Position numbers and translations under genes: made by a program | In this document: positions 54,116-63,378 of the stretch, one piece after another | Numbering within the stretch: position 1 is the stretch's first letter | How the letters are laid out: each line of letters begins with the position of its first letter | Assembly (NCBI GenBank): GCA_025057155.1 | Contig: JANWYD010000002.1 | Span: forward strand, 1 to 64,000 | Reading direction: 5' to 3' | DNA: 64,000 bases | From: Chloroflexaceae bacterium | Lineage (GTDB): Bacteria; Chloroflexota; Chloroflexia; Chloroflexales; Chloroflexaceae | Notes under the pieces: model-generated | What the model was told of the DNA's origin: nothing | Database searches by the model: none | Seen by the model: only the letters and a program-made list of their open reading frames with translations

Positions 54116-55189
54116 ATGAAGGTGCTGTTTATATGCGGTCGCGAACCAGAATACGTTCGAAACCAGATTATTCTCAGATCGTTACATCAGTTTGCGGAGG
54201 TCAATGCGATCACCGACAGCGGAAAAACCTATCTGGGCCGCCATCTTCGCCTTCTACTCAAACTGCTCTGGCGCTATCGGGAGCATGATATTGTCGTCGT
54301 CGGGTTTTATGGCTACCTTCTGGTGCCGCTGTTGCGCCTGTTGAGCCGAAAGCCGCTTGTTTTCGATGCGTATCTTTCAACATACAATACGCTTTGTTTT
54401 GATCGCCGCGTGATCAAACCAGAATCGCTCCTGGGCAGACTGGTGTTTTTGATGGATCGCCTGGCATGTCGCCTGGCCGATATTGTCATCCTCGACACAC
54501 GCGCCCATAGCGCCTACTTTTCCAACCTGTATCATCTTCCGCCGGACAAGTTCCGCGTGCTCTATCTCGGCTACGACGAAGAACTCTTCTACCCCCGCAG
54601 CGCGCCGCCCGAGCGCCCATTCAGGGTATTTTACTACGGCTCCTTTCTGCCGCTTCAGGGCATCGAGTACGTGGTGCGGGCGGCCAAGCTGCTGGAGGAT
54701 GAGCCGGACATCGTCTTTCAGATCGCCGGCGACGGCATACGCTCCGCCGAGATCCGCGCCCTCGCCGAGTCGTTGAACTGCAAGAACATTGGCTTTCTAG
54801 GCTGGATCCCCTACCATCAACTGCCCGATGCCATCGCCCAGGCCTCGGTCTGTCTGGGCGGGCATTTCTCCGATACCGCCAAGGCCCAGCAGGTGATTGC
54901 CACCAAGACATTTCAGTTTCTGGGCATGGCCAAGCCGACCATCGTCGGCGACAACCCGGCCAATACCGAGATCTTCACCCACGGCGAACACGTGTACATG
55001 TGTCGCGTAGCCGATCCGCGCTCGCTGGTTGACGCTATCCTCACCCTGCGCGCCAACCGCGCCCTGCGCGAGAAGATCGCCTGGGGCGGCTACCGGCATT
55101 CGTTCGAGCGCTACAGCAGCGCGCGCATCGGCGCGGCGCTCCACGACATTCTGCGAGAAGCGCATGCGGCTGTGCCTGGTAAGCCTTGA
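54116..55189 (+). CDS. Glycosyltransferase (GT4-like)
   Basis: A 357-residue GT-B protein. MKVLFICGREPEYVRNQIIL starts the N-terminal domain, with PLVFDAYLSTYNTLCFDRRV in its middle. RVLYLGYDEELFYPRSAPPE is the inter-domain link; FRVFYYGSFLPLQGIEYVVR and AKTFQFLGMAKPTIVGDNPA are the donor domain. It is the first gene of a codirectional cluster and overlaps the next GT by 26 bases, so the two are coupled. Sugar unknown. Confidence 0.85.
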   Translation: MKVLFICGREPEYVRNQIILRSLHQFAEVNAITDSGKTYLGRHLRLLLKLLWRYREHDIVVVGFYGYLLVPLLRLLSRKPLVFDAYLSTYNTLCFDRRVIKPESLLGRLVFLMDRLACRLADIVILDTRAHSAYFSNLYHLPPDKFRVLYLGYDEELFYPRSAPPERPFRVFYYGSFLPLQGIEYVVRAAKLLEDEPDIVFQIAGDGIRSAEIRALAESLNCKNIGFLGWIPYHQLPDAIAQASVCLGGHFSDTAKAQQVIATKTFQFLGMAKPTIVGDNPANTEIFTHGEHVYMCRVADPRSLVDAILTLRANRALREKIAWGGYRHSFERYSSARIGAALHDILREAHAAVPGKP

Positions 55190-56327
55190 CTTCGCCCCGG
55201 TGCGCACCTCGGGTCTGACTATTTATGCCGAACGGCTGGCCCGCCTCCTGGCGAACCACGGGCACCAGGTTACGGTCGTCGCCGCGCGCCGCCCCGGCCT
55301 CGCTCACCGGACCTTCGTCGAGGACATCGTGGTTGACCGCCTGCCCATCGGACGCAGCGACTGGATCGGCTACGGGCTGCGCGCCGCGCGCCACGTCGCG
55401 CGACGCCGGGCCAGGGGGGAGTTGGATCTGGTGCACTTCCTGGATGTGCATTTCGCCTGGGCTTACCACGGCCCCTTCGTGGCCAGCCTGCTCCAGTCGT
55501 TCCGGCAGCGCCTCACCGCCGACGGCGGCCGGCCCTACGCCTCCTCCTGGCCCAACCGCGTCTTCCGGCGCGGCTACTACAGCGGCGCGTTGCGCTGGAT
55601 GGAGCGCCCGGCCCTGCGCCGCGCCGGGGCGCTGGTCTCCCTGAGCGAGGCGACACGCCAGGAGTTCATCCAGCACTACCGCATTCGGCCCGAACGGATT
55701 ATGCTCACCCCGCCTTCGATTGACCCCACGCGCTTCGCCCCCCCGCCCCCGGAGGCGGTCGCCGCCCTGCGTCGGCGCCTGGGCCTGGAGGGCCGGCGCG
55801 TCCTGCTGCACGTCGGGTTTTCCACCCCCCGCAAGGGTCTGGAGTACCTGGTCGCCGCCCTGCCCGCCCTGCCCGCCGACGTGCGCCTGGTGCTGGTCGG
55901 CGCCTGGGAGCCGGGCTACCGCGAGAAGGTGCGGGCCGCCGCGGGCGCGGCCTGGGAACGGGTGCTCGAAGCCGGCAGCGTGCCCGATGCAGAGATGCCC
56001 CTGTACTTCGCCCTGGCCGATACGCTGACGCTCCCCTCGCTGCTCGAAGGCTTCGGCTTGCCCGCCCTCGAAGCTATGGCCTGTGGAACGCCGGTGATCG
56101 CCGCCGCGTCCGGCGCACTGCCCGAAGTGGTCGGCCCCTGCGGCGTCCTCGTTCCCCCACGGGACACTCCGGCCCTCGTTGCGGCCATCCGCGCCCTGCT
56201 GGACGATGAACCGCGCCGCGCTCGCCTGGCCCGCTGCGGGCGGGAGCGCGCCTGTACGGTTTTCTCTCCCGAACGGGAGTACGCGACGGTGATGCAGGCC
56301 TACCGGCGGATGATGGATGTGGTGTAA
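55164..56327 (+). CDS. Glycosyltransferase family 4 protein
   Basis: A 387-residue GT-B enzyme: MRLCLVSLDFAPVRTSGLTI with the nearby GLT loop, ALVSLSEATRQEFIQHYRIR, IMLTPPSIDPTRFAPPPPEA, VLLHVGFSTPRKGLEYLVAA, and the classic donor loop LPSLLEGFGLPALEAMACGT followed by PVIAAASGALPEVVG (E-x7-E present). The start is inside the previous gene. Probable step in O-antigen or exopolysaccharide assembly. Confidence 0.92.
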   Translation: MRLCLVSLDFAPVRTSGLTIYAERLARLLANHGHQVTVVAARRPGLAHRTFVEDIVVDRLPIGRSDWIGYGLRAARHVARRRARGELDLVHFLDVHFAWAYHGPFVASLLQSFRQRLTADGGRPYASSWPNRVFRRGYYSGALRWMERPALRRAGALVSLSEATRQEFIQHYRIRPERIMLTPPSIDPTRFAPPPPEAVAALRRRLGLEGRRVLLHVGFSTPRKGLEYLVAALPALPADVRLVLVGAWEPGYREKVRAAAGAAWERVLEAGSVPDAEMPLYFALADTLTLPSLLEGFGLPALEAMACGTPVIAAASGALPEVVGPCGVLVPPRDTPALVAAIRALLDDEPRRARLARCGRERACTVFSPEREYATVMQAYRRMMDVV

Positions 56328-56368
56328 CGGTGGTATGGTGATATGATGACGCTGTGCATTACCGCGGT

Positions 56369-56443
56369 GGGGCAGAGACGGCCCACCGGGCCGTCTCTGC
56401 CCCTGCTAACTATGCACAGATACGGCCTACCGGGCTGTATCTG
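56369..56443. repeat. Two strong adjacent hairpins between glycan genes
   Basis: GGGGCAGAGACGGCCC-ACC-GGGCCGTCTCTGCCCC is a perfect 16-bp stem (56369-56403). A second hairpin, CAGATACGGCC..GGGCTGTATCTG, follows at 56417-56443. The two are related in sequence (ACGGCC-tACCGGGC core). They may terminate or stabilise mRNA, or be a duplicated palindromic repeat. Confidence 0.7.
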
Positions 56444-56475
56444 CCCCACCCTGTGGTGCATGCGCTGGAACCTGT

Positions 56476-58488
56476 ATGCTGCATCTGCTCTGGCATCTCA
56501 TCAGCGCGAGCGCGCTCACGGCGCTGATCGGCGGCGCGGCCCTTGGCTTCGGGGCGCTGGCTCTGGGCCGCCTGCACCTGCCGGGCGCCCGGCCCGCCGA
56601 GCGTCTGCTGTTCGCCCTTGCTGCGGGCGCCGCCGCCCTTTCGCTGCTGGTGCTCCTGCTCGGCGCCCTGGGCCTGCTCTCGCCGCCGGTGGTCGCAACC
56701 CTCCTCCTCGCCGGCCTGGCCCTCGCCATCAGCCGGCGCGAGAACTGGTCGCCTTCCTTCGAGCCTGGGGCGCCGGGGCCGGTCAGGGGCCGCAGCGCCA
56801 GGCCGCGTGAGAAGACCGTTGGCGCCTCTACGCCTTCAGATAGCCAGTCGGTAGAGCGGTGGAGCGGCGGAGCGGCGGAGGTCGAGAGCAATGCTATAGA
56901 ACGAGGCGTCTGGCTGGGATTGCTGGCGGTCATTACCCTCCCGCTGGCGTATGGCCTCTTCGCCCACGCTCTGGTTCCTCCGACAGACTACGACGTCGTA
57001 GCGTACCATTTTGCCATTCCCAGGCTCTACGCCGAAGCCGGCCGGATCATCTATCTGCCCTACGTGCTGCACTCCAACTGGCCCCTCGGCACGGAGATGC
57101 TGTATCTCATCGCCTTGCAGCTCGGCGCCGAGAGCGCGGCCCACCTGGTAACCCTCGGCTTCGCCCTGATGCTCTGCGCCGCGCTGGTGTTGTTCGGCGA
57201 GCGCTGGTTGCCCCGTGGCAGCGGCTGGCTGGCGGCGGCGGTCTTTTGCGCCATGCCCATGGTGGCGCGGCTCGCGGGCACCGGGCTGGTGGAGATGCCC
57301 CTGGCCTGCTATACCTTCCTGAGCTTCTACGCCCTGTGGCACTGGCGCCAGAGCCGCGCCCGGAGCTGGCTGCTGCTCTCGGCGGGGATGGCCGGCGCCG
57401 CTGCCGCCACCAAGCTCAATGGCGCCGCCGCGGCGATCATCTTCGCCACCCTGGCCGCGGCCCTGCTGGTCCTCGAGGGCCAGCCCTGGCGCGCTATAGG
57501 GGCGTTCGCTGGCTACGGCCTGGTCAGCTTCCTGGTAGTGCTGCCCTGGTACCTCAAAGCCTGGATCCATACCGGCAACCCCATCTGGCCCTTTCTCTAC
57601 CCCCTGCTGGGCGGGCGCAACTGGGACGAACTGGGCAGCATCTATCTCATCGGCTACCTGCGCACGACCAATATGGAGCCTACCATCGTCAACTGGCTCA
57701 CCGGGCTGTGGCAGGTGACGCAGGCCAACGGGCGCTTCGGCTCCTTCCTGCTTGGCCCCTACCCCCTGGCGCTGCTACCGCTGGGCCTGTTGCCCCTGAT
57801 CTGGCGCCCAACCCTGCGTCCCCTCCTCACGCTCCTCGGCCTGAGTCTGCTGGCCCTCTACAGCATCTGGTTTCTCCTGACCCACCAGACGCGCTTTCTG
57901 TTGCCGGCCATGCCCTTTGCCATCCTCTTCGGCGCCGCCGGGGCGGCCTGGGTCGGGGCGATGGTCCCGCGACCGGCGCGTGTGGCCATACTGGGCGGGT
58001 TGCTGGCCTGGCTGCTCGCGGGGGCGTGGATCTTCGACCCTTACCAGCGCGAAAGCGCCTGGCGCGCCCTGCCCTACCTGCTGGGCCAGATTGACCGCGA
58101 GAGCTACCTGACCAGCGTCTACGACGATTATCCCGCCTACGCCTATCTCAACCGCCATCTCGCCACTGGCGACCGCGTGCTGCTGGCGCCCATGGATGTT
58201 CGCGGCTACTACCTGGACCCGCCCTACCTCTGGGCCAACGCCATCGGGCAACGCTACCTGCGGCTCGAACAACTGGCCGACGCCGACGCGCTCTACGCTG
58301 AGTTGCAACGTCACGGCGTCAGCCATGTGCTGATCAACACGCGCTTTGTGATCCAGGGCATTCCCTACCAGGAGCACATCAATGACCTGCTGAACGGCCT
58401 GGTGGAACGTTACGGGCGCCTGCTGTACGAACGCGGAGCCTCGCGTGTGTACGCCCTCGATGGACCGGTCGCAGCCATGCCGAGGTAG
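56476..58488 (+). CDS. Polytopic glycosyltransferase, GT39/ArnT-like
   Basis: A 670-residue membrane protein with about twelve helices. After two N-terminal spans and a low-complexity polar stretch (about 92-138), the first outside loop has LVPPTDYDVVAYHFAIPRLY (the Asp-x-Asp-like DYD of PMT/ArnT enzymes uses a polyprenyl-phosphate sugar). AGAAAATKLNGAAAAIIFAT and YLKAWIHTGNPIWPFLYPLL follow in the family style. The C-terminal outside domain holds YDDYPAYAYLNRHLATGDRV. No clear Shine-Dalgarno sequence before the ATG; a later start is possible. It would transfer a lipid-linked sugar outside the membrane. Confidence 0.8.
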   Translation: MLHLLWHLISASALTALIGGAALGFGALALGRLHLPGARPAERLLFALAAGAAALSLLVLLLGALGLLSPPVVATLLLAGLALAISRRENWSPSFEPGAPGPVRGRSARPREKTVGASTPSDSQSVERWSGGAAEVESNAIERGVWLGLLAVITLPLAYGLFAHALVPPTDYDVVAYHFAIPRLYAEAGRIIYLPYVLHSNWPLGTEMLYLIALQLGAESAAHLVTLGFALMLCAALVLFGERWLPRGSGWLAAAVFCAMPMVARLAGTGLVEMPLACYTFLSFYALWHWRQSRARSWLLLSAGMAGAAAATKLNGAAAAIIFATLAAALLVLEGQPWRAIGAFAGYGLVSFLVVLPWYLKAWIHTGNPIWPFLYPLLGGRNWDELGSIYLIGYLRTTNMEPTIVNWLTGLWQVTQANGRFGSFLLGPYPLALLPLGLLPLIWRPTLRPLLTLLGLSLLALYSIWFLLTHQTRFLLPAMPFAILFGAAGAAWVGAMVPRPARVAILGGLLAWLLAGAWIFDPYQRESAWRALPYLLGQIDRESYLTSVYDDYPAYAYLNRHLATGDRVLLAPMDVRGYYLDPPYLWANAIGQRYLRLEQLADADALYAELQRHGVSHVLINTRFVIQGIPYQEHINDLLNGLVERYGRLLYERGASRVYALDGPVAAMPR

Positions 58489-58502
58489 CCTCGCACCCCA
58501 TC

Positions 58503-59459
58503 GTGACCAACGACATCCCTCTGGAATACATCGCCTGTCCCCTGTGCGGCGCCACCGGCTGCCGGGAGCGCTATCGCCTCCCCGATATGGCCCTCGAACG
58601 CCCCGGGTTCTTTACCCTGGTGGAGTGCGACACGTGCGGATTGCTCTACCAGAACCCCCGGCCGGCGCCGGAGGCCATGGGCGCCTTCTATCCGCCCGAG
58701 TACGCTCCCTTCGAGGCGCCACCCTGGGCCGATCCCCGACCGCTCCGCCGGCTAGCGCGCCTCTACGGGCTGAAGAAGCGCTGGCGGGTCGTTGAACGCT
58801 ACGCTCCAGCGCGCCCGGGCCGGCGCGCGATCCTCGACGTGGGCTGCGCGACAGGTCTGTTCCTGGCCGCGGGGAGCGATGCCTGGGAGAAGACGGGGAT
58901 TGAACCGTCGGCCTACGCCGCCGAGTATGCGCGAAACCGCTTTGGTCTGCGGGTTCACACCGGCACTCTGGAGGACGCGCCCCTGGAAGAGCGGCAGTTC
59001 GACGTTATAACCATGTGGGACGTGCTGGAGCACCTGCATGATCCCCTCGGCAGCCTGCGGCGCGCCCGCGCCCTGTTGCGGCCCGACGGGGCGCTGGCGG
59101 CCCGCGTGCCCAATCGCGCCGCCGTGGAGGCGCGCTGGTTTGGCGGCGCCTGGGCCGGCTTCGACCCGCCCCGGCACATGTTCGTGCCTGATCGGGTGAC
59201 ATTGACCGGGCTGCTCGAACGGGCCGGCCTGCGCGTCGTGGCCCTGCCCCCCATGGGCGGCAGCTATGCTATGCTTGTGTTAAGCTGGAACTTCTGGCTC
59301 AAACGGCGCATGCGCGACGGCTGGCGGCGCCGGCTCGCCCAACGCGTCATTGACAACCTGGCAGTGCGCCTGGCGCTGCTGCCCCCAATCTGGTTCATGG
59401 AGCATCAACTGGGGATGGGGTCGTCGCTTACCGTCGTCGCCCGACCCGGTGAGGTGTAG
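58503..59459 (+). CDS. SAM methyltransferase with N-terminal zinc ribbon
   Basis: A 318-residue methyltransferase of the type found in sugar or glycan clusters. The N-terminus has CPLCGATGCRERY and VECDTCGLLYQNPRPAPEAM, four cysteines for a zinc ribbon. The SAM motif is ILDVGCATGLFLAAG (about 112-126), followed by FDVITMWDVLEHLHDPLGSL. GTG start 14 bases after the previous stop, so it is cotranscribed. Confidence 0.88.
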   Translation: MTNDIPLEYIACPLCGATGCRERYRLPDMALERPGFFTLVECDTCGLLYQNPRPAPEAMGAFYPPEYAPFEAPPWADPRPLRRLARLYGLKKRWRVVERYAPARPGRRAILDVGCATGLFLAAGSDAWEKTGIEPSAYAAEYARNRFGLRVHTGTLEDAPLEERQFDVITMWDVLEHLHDPLGSLRRARALLRPDGALAARVPNRAAVEARWFGGAWAGFDPPRHMFVPDRVTLTGLLERAGLRVVALPPMGGSYAMLVLSWNFWLKRRMRDGWRRRLAQRVIDNLAVRLALLPPIWFMEHQLGMGSSLTVVARPGEV

Positions 59460-59485
59460 CGCCGTGGAGCCGGGGAGCAACGAGA

Positions 59486-60418
59486 ATGCTCAAAACCCTC
59501 TGGAAGAACGGCCGCCTGATCGGCCATAACGCCCACGGGCGCCGCATCGCGCTGGCGCTGATCCTTGCGGCCAGTCTTGGCGCGGTCCTGTGGATCATCG
59601 TTCGCGACTGGTACAATCTGACAACCTACGCCTGGCGCTTTGAGTGGGGTTACCTGGCGTTAAGCGGGCTGGCCTATGTTGTGGCACTGGCGCTGGCGAT
59701 TGCCGCCTGGATCGTGATCATGGCCGGGCTGCGCGCGCGGCTCCCCTGGAAAGAGCACGGGCGGTACTTTCTCTACTCCTGGATGGCGCGGCGTTTGCCC
59801 ACGCCGGCGCCGTTCGTGGCCAGCCGCGTCCTGCTCTACGAACAGGCCGGGGTGCCCCGCCGCCTGAGCCTGGCCGGCATGCTCTGGGAGCAACTGCTGC
59901 TCTTCGCCTCTGGAGGCTGGCTGGTAGTGATGCTCTTCCCGCTCACCCCCGCTCTGAGCCAGCGCCTGCCGCTGGCGCCGACAGTGCTGCTGGCAGTGGT
60001 CTGCGCCGGGCTGGTGTTGCGGCCCCAGGTTCTGGCGCGGGGGTTGAACTGGCTGCTGCGGCGCTGGAAGCGCGAACCGCTCACTGCTATGCTGACCGTT
60101 CCCGGAGCCCTGGTCGCCCTCGGCCTCCACACCTTGCTCTGGCTGAGCGGCGGGGTGATCTTTTTTCTCATGGTTCGTTCGATTTACCTTGTCAACTGGG
60201 ATCTCCTGCCTTTGTTCATCCAGATCTGGGTGGCCAGCGGACTGATCGGCTATATCTCCTTTTTCGTTCCTGTTGTGCCGGGCGTGCGCGACATGAGCAT
60301 GATCGCCCTGCTGAGCATTGTCGTTCCCCTCTCGGTGGCGCTGATCATCGCCCTGCTGGTGCGGCTGTGGGTCACGCTGAATGAGTTGTTGTGGGCCGTG
60401 GTGTTCTCGCGGTTGTGA
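59486..60418 (+). CDS. Flippase-like/LPG-synthase-TM family membrane protein
   Basis: A 310-residue protein with about eight helices. The pattern (MARRLPTPAPFVASRVLLYE, PRRLSLAGMLWEQLLLFASG, and the late GYISFFVPVVPGVRDMSMIA segment) matches the lysylphosphatidylglycerol synthase transmembrane/UPF0104 superfamily, which includes putative lipid-linked sugar flippases. Starts 26 bases after the methyltransferase, with GGGGAG upstream. In this context a role in moving a glycan or lipid across the membrane is likely (inference). Confidence 0.75.
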   Translation: MLKTLWKNGRLIGHNAHGRRIALALILAASLGAVLWIIVRDWYNLTTYAWRFEWGYLALSGLAYVVALALAIAAWIVIMAGLRARLPWKEHGRYFLYSWMARRLPTPAPFVASRVLLYEQAGVPRRLSLAGMLWEQLLLFASGGWLVVMLFPLTPALSQRLPLAPTVLLAVVCAGLVLRPQVLARGLNWLLRRWKREPLTAMLTVPGALVALGLHTLLWLSGGVIFFLMVRSIYLVNWDLLPLFIQIWVASGLIGYISFFVPVVPGVRDMSMIALLSIVVPLSVALIIALLVRLWVTLNELLWAVVFSRL

Positions 60419-60500
60419 GAGGAGAATGTAAACAAGGATTGGCGGGGAAAGGTCAGGCCATCTCATTTTTTCCTGTTCTGCCAGATCTGAAAGACCATCT

Positions 60501-61259
60501 ATGCCCTGGTACCCGATTGAGATCCGCCATGCTCCGACCGAGCAGGCTGAACAGCAGGCCTATGATCGCCTCTACCGCGAGCGCGGGCTGCACCAGCGCG
60601 ACTCGCTCTACCTGTGGTTCCTCGACCAGGTGCGCCGCTTCGCGCCGCCGCCGGCCAGCCTGCTCGACGTTTCGTGCGGCGAGGGCGATTTTCTACGCTT
60701 CGCGCGCCGGGCGGGGTACCGCGTCACCGGCTTCGATTTTTCGCTCGCCGCCCTGCGGCGCCTCGACCGGCGGGGCGGCGCGAGCATCCCCGTGGTTCTT
60801 GCCAATGCCCAGGTTCTGCCATTCGCCAGGGCCAGTTTCGATGTGATCACCAACATCGGGAGCCTGGAGCATTATTTCGACCCCGGCCAGGCCATCGCCG
60901 AGATGGCGCGGGTGCTGCGACCGGAGGGCGCGGCCATTATCCTGGTACCGAACGCCTACGGCATCTTCGGCAACGTCTTCCATGTGCTCCGCCACGGGGA
61001 GGTCTTCGACGACGGGCAACCCCTGCAACGCTACGCCACCCGGCGTTCCTGGGAGCGCCTGCTGGCCGCGCACGGGCTGCTGGCCCGCCGGGTGCTGGCG
61101 CTGGAGCGCCCTTTTCCCCGGACGGCGCGCGATCTCTGGTGGATGGCGCAGCGCCCGCACACCTTCGTGCGCGCAGTGCTGGGCGGCCTGGTGCCGGCTA
61201 ACCTGGGTGACCAGCTGGTCTTTGTGTGCACCGCGACCAACCTGGACCTCAACCCGTGA
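60501..61259 (+). CDS. SAM-dependent methyltransferase
   Basis: A 252-residue class I methyltransferase. SLLDVSCGEGDFLRFARRAG (about 53-72) is motif I, with SC in place of the common GC; FDFSLAAL binds the ribose; FDVITNIGSLEHYFDPGQAI is motif II, and AAIILVPNAYGIFGNVFHVL motif III. Typical length. It closes the glycan cluster, about 80 bases after the flippase-like gene. Confidence 0.88.
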   Translation: MPWYPIEIRHAPTEQAEQQAYDRLYRERGLHQRDSLYLWFLDQVRRFAPPPASLLDVSCGEGDFLRFARRAGYRVTGFDFSLAALRRLDRRGGASIPVVLANAQVLPFARASFDVITNIGSLEHYFDPGQAIAEMARVLRPEGAAIILVPNAYGIFGNVFHVLRHGEVFDDGQPLQRYATRRSWERLLAAHGLLARRVLALERPFPRTARDLWWMAQRPHTFVRAVLGGLVPANLGDQLVFVCTATNLDLNP

Positions 61260-61322
61260 GGTCCAGGGCTGACGCCCTGCGAAACGCCGGGCATGCGCGC
61301 CATCTTCGGGGAGAAGCCATAT

Positions 61323-61350
61323 AACTCCAAAATCCGAAATCCGCAATCCA
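61323..61350. repeat. ATTTTGG-type tandem repeat (reverse orientation)
   Basis: CCAAAATCCGAAATCCGCAATCC units just before MITE copy 4. Confidence 0.65.
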
Positions 61351-61358
61351 AGTATTAC

Positions 61359-61498
61359 TAGTCTGTAAACACAGTCTTTCGTTCCATCCCCACCCCCTCC
61401 CCAACCCTCCCCCGCTGGGGGAGGGCGCCTGCCTCCTCCCCCCAAGGGGGGGAGGTTGGGAGGGGGGCGGAAAGGCCAGAACCTTACTTTACAGACTA
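61359..61498. mobile_element. MITE-like element, family 1, copy 4
   Basis: 140 bp with TAGTCTGTAAA / TTTACAGACTA ends, the same C-rich/G-rich core, and near-identical flanks ATTAC (61354-61358) / ATTAA (61499-61503) as a decayed target duplication. The rest of the 425-base gap (61260-61684) has no gene I can support. Confidence 0.82.
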
Positions 61499-61684
61499 AT
61501 TAATCCCAGGACCAGAGTACTACTACTTCTGGATTATTCGTCCCCGAAGCCCAGGAGTAGGCCCGAAAATACTCGCAAAGCGGTATGCGCTTGCTCCGTA
61601 CGGGGTATGGACTGTGGCCCGCCAGCTAGCTAGGATGGGGCTAATCAGGGCAGTCGCACGTCATCCAAAAAGGAAAGGAACGCT

Positions 61685-63037
61685 ATGTTTCGCAAGTTCA
61701 TCGCCCTCCCGCTAGTCTGCGCGCTCCTCTTCGCGTTCGGTCTGGCGCTGATGCCGGCGCAGCGGGTCGCCGCCCAGCAGGGCATCACGTGGACGACTGG
61801 CTTCCGTGTGCAGAACCTGGGCACCGCCACCGCGAATGTGAATGTGCAACTCTACAACCCTGACGGCAGCACCGCCGGGACTATCAACGACACTATTAAT
61901 GCCAGCGACGGCAAGACCTACTTCCCTGTGCCGAACGTGCCCGCCGGCTTCCAGGGATCGGCGGTGATCAGCGCCGACCAGCAGATCGCGGCCATCCTCA
62001 ACATCAGCGGCAACAACTTCGCCTACAATGAGTCGGCCCTGGGCATCTCGCAGCCCTCGAACACTGTGCGCCTGCCGCTGATCATGCGCAACAACGCCGG
62101 CTTCAACACCTGGTTCGCCGTGCAGAACGCCGGCACCGCTCCGGCAAGTGTCACGGTGCAGTTCACAGCCAACCCCAACGCGGGCAACAACTTCACCACC
62201 CCTGCCCAGACCATCGCCCCTGGCGCGTCGGCTATCTTCGACCAGTCCACCCAGAGCCAGCTTGGCAACCTGTTCGTGGGTTCGGCGATCGTTACCGGCA
62301 ACCAGCCGCTGGCCGTGGTTGTCAATCAGACCGGCACGGGCAACTTGCGCCAGTTGCTGGCCTACAGCGGTTTCGCCAGCGGCTCGAGCAACGTGATCCT
62401 GCCCCTCGTCCAGCAGGCGAACGCTGGCTTCAACACCGGCATCTCGGTGCAAAACTCGGGCACCACGCCCGCGAGCGTGACCGTCACCTACGGTCCCAAC
62501 CTGGTGCCGGGCGGGTCGCCGCTGGCGAACGATACGGTCACTCTCGATCCGGGTCGCAGCACGGTCTTCCTCAAGAGCGGCGCTGCGCGCTACGTGGGTT
62601 CAGCCACGGTGACGACCGGCGCCGGCCAGGAAGTGGTGGTCGTGGTCAACCAGTTCTCGAGCCGCTCGGGCACGGCCTACGAGGGCATTAACAACGCCTC
62701 GGCCACCGATAAGGTCAGCCTCCCGCTGCTGATGTCTCGCAATGGCGGTTTTGACACCGGTGTGCAGTGCCGCCACCTCGGCAGCGGAAATGTTACCATC
62801 ACCCTCACCTACACGCCGAATACGGTGCCGGGCAGCACCTTCAACCCGCCCCCGGCCTCGCAGAGCGTTCCCGCTGGCACGCCCTTCAACGTGCAGCAGG
62901 GTCTGTTCCCCGAGCGCTACGTGGGCAGCGGCATCGTGACCACCAACCCCCCCACGCCGGTGGTGTGCATTGTCAACCAGCTCAACAACGCCGCGCCCGA
63001 TGATCGCTTCCTGACCTACAACGGCGTTAACTACTAA
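61685..63037 (+). CDS. Secreted protein with four internal beta-repeats
   Basis: A 450-residue exported protein. A signal peptide (FIALPLVCALLFAFGLALMP, cleavage after VAA) is followed by four repeats of ~105-115 residues: each has GF.T.F.VQN.GTA.A.VTV, then a PG.(S/T)..F turn, (Y/F)VGSA.VT, then VVVNQ and a Y.G..... V.LPL closing. The last copy carries Cys in GVQCRHLG and in VVCIVNQL, perhaps one disulfide. Rich in Asn, Thr, Gly, Val; poor in Lys. Such proteins are likely surface or matrix proteins; no named family recognised. GGAAAGGAA precedes the ATG. Confidence 0.8.
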   Translation: MFRKFIALPLVCALLFAFGLALMPAQRVAAQQGITWTTGFRVQNLGTATANVNVQLYNPDGSTAGTINDTINASDGKTYFPVPNVPAGFQGSAVISADQQIAAILNISGNNFAYNESALGISQPSNTVRLPLIMRNNAGFNTWFAVQNAGTAPASVTVQFTANPNAGNNFTTPAQTIAPGASAIFDQSTQSQLGNLFVGSAIVTGNQPLAVVVNQTGTGNLRQLLAYSGFASGSSNVILPLVQQANAGFNTGISVQNSGTTPASVTVTYGPNLVPGGSPLANDTVTLDPGRSTVFLKSGAARYVGSATVTTGAGQEVVVVVNQFSSRSGTAYEGINNASATDKVSLPLLMSRNGGFDTGVQCRHLGSGNVTITLTYTPNTVPGSTFNPPPASQSVPAGTPFNVQQGLFPERYVGSGIVTTNPPTPVVCIVNQLNNAAPDDRFLTYNGVNY

Positions 63038-63130
63038 AGCGCGCAAGCCCTCTGAGGGCTGCGCCCGCCCATCTTGCAGGTGGAGGGGTGTGGGGAAAAT
63101 AAGGTAGTTTTCCCACCCCCCTGCTTAATG

Positions 63131-63172
63131 AGAGGGGCTGGGAGGCCTGCATCCTCCCAGCCCCTCTTTGCA
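63131..63172 (+). terminator. Terminator of the secreted repeat protein
   Basis: AGAGGGGCTGGGAGG-loop-CCTCCCAGCCCCTCT, a perfect 15-bp stem followed by TTGC. The rest of the 340-base gap to the next gene shows no feature I can support. Confidence 0.75.
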
Positions 63173-63378
63173 TCTCCACTGCCGGGTGGCGAAGCGGGGG
63201 GCGTAGCGGTAAGATGTTAAGATAAGAAGCGGAGGAACGTTTTCTTCCTTCGCAGCACCCTCGCCGCACATCGTTTATGCATGCGTTCCAGCGACAGAGG
63301 GGTTATCGAAACGTTGCCTCCTCCGAACGAAAGGTCGCATGGCGAAACCAGGTCTTGCGTAGTTAGCAGGTTATATCC

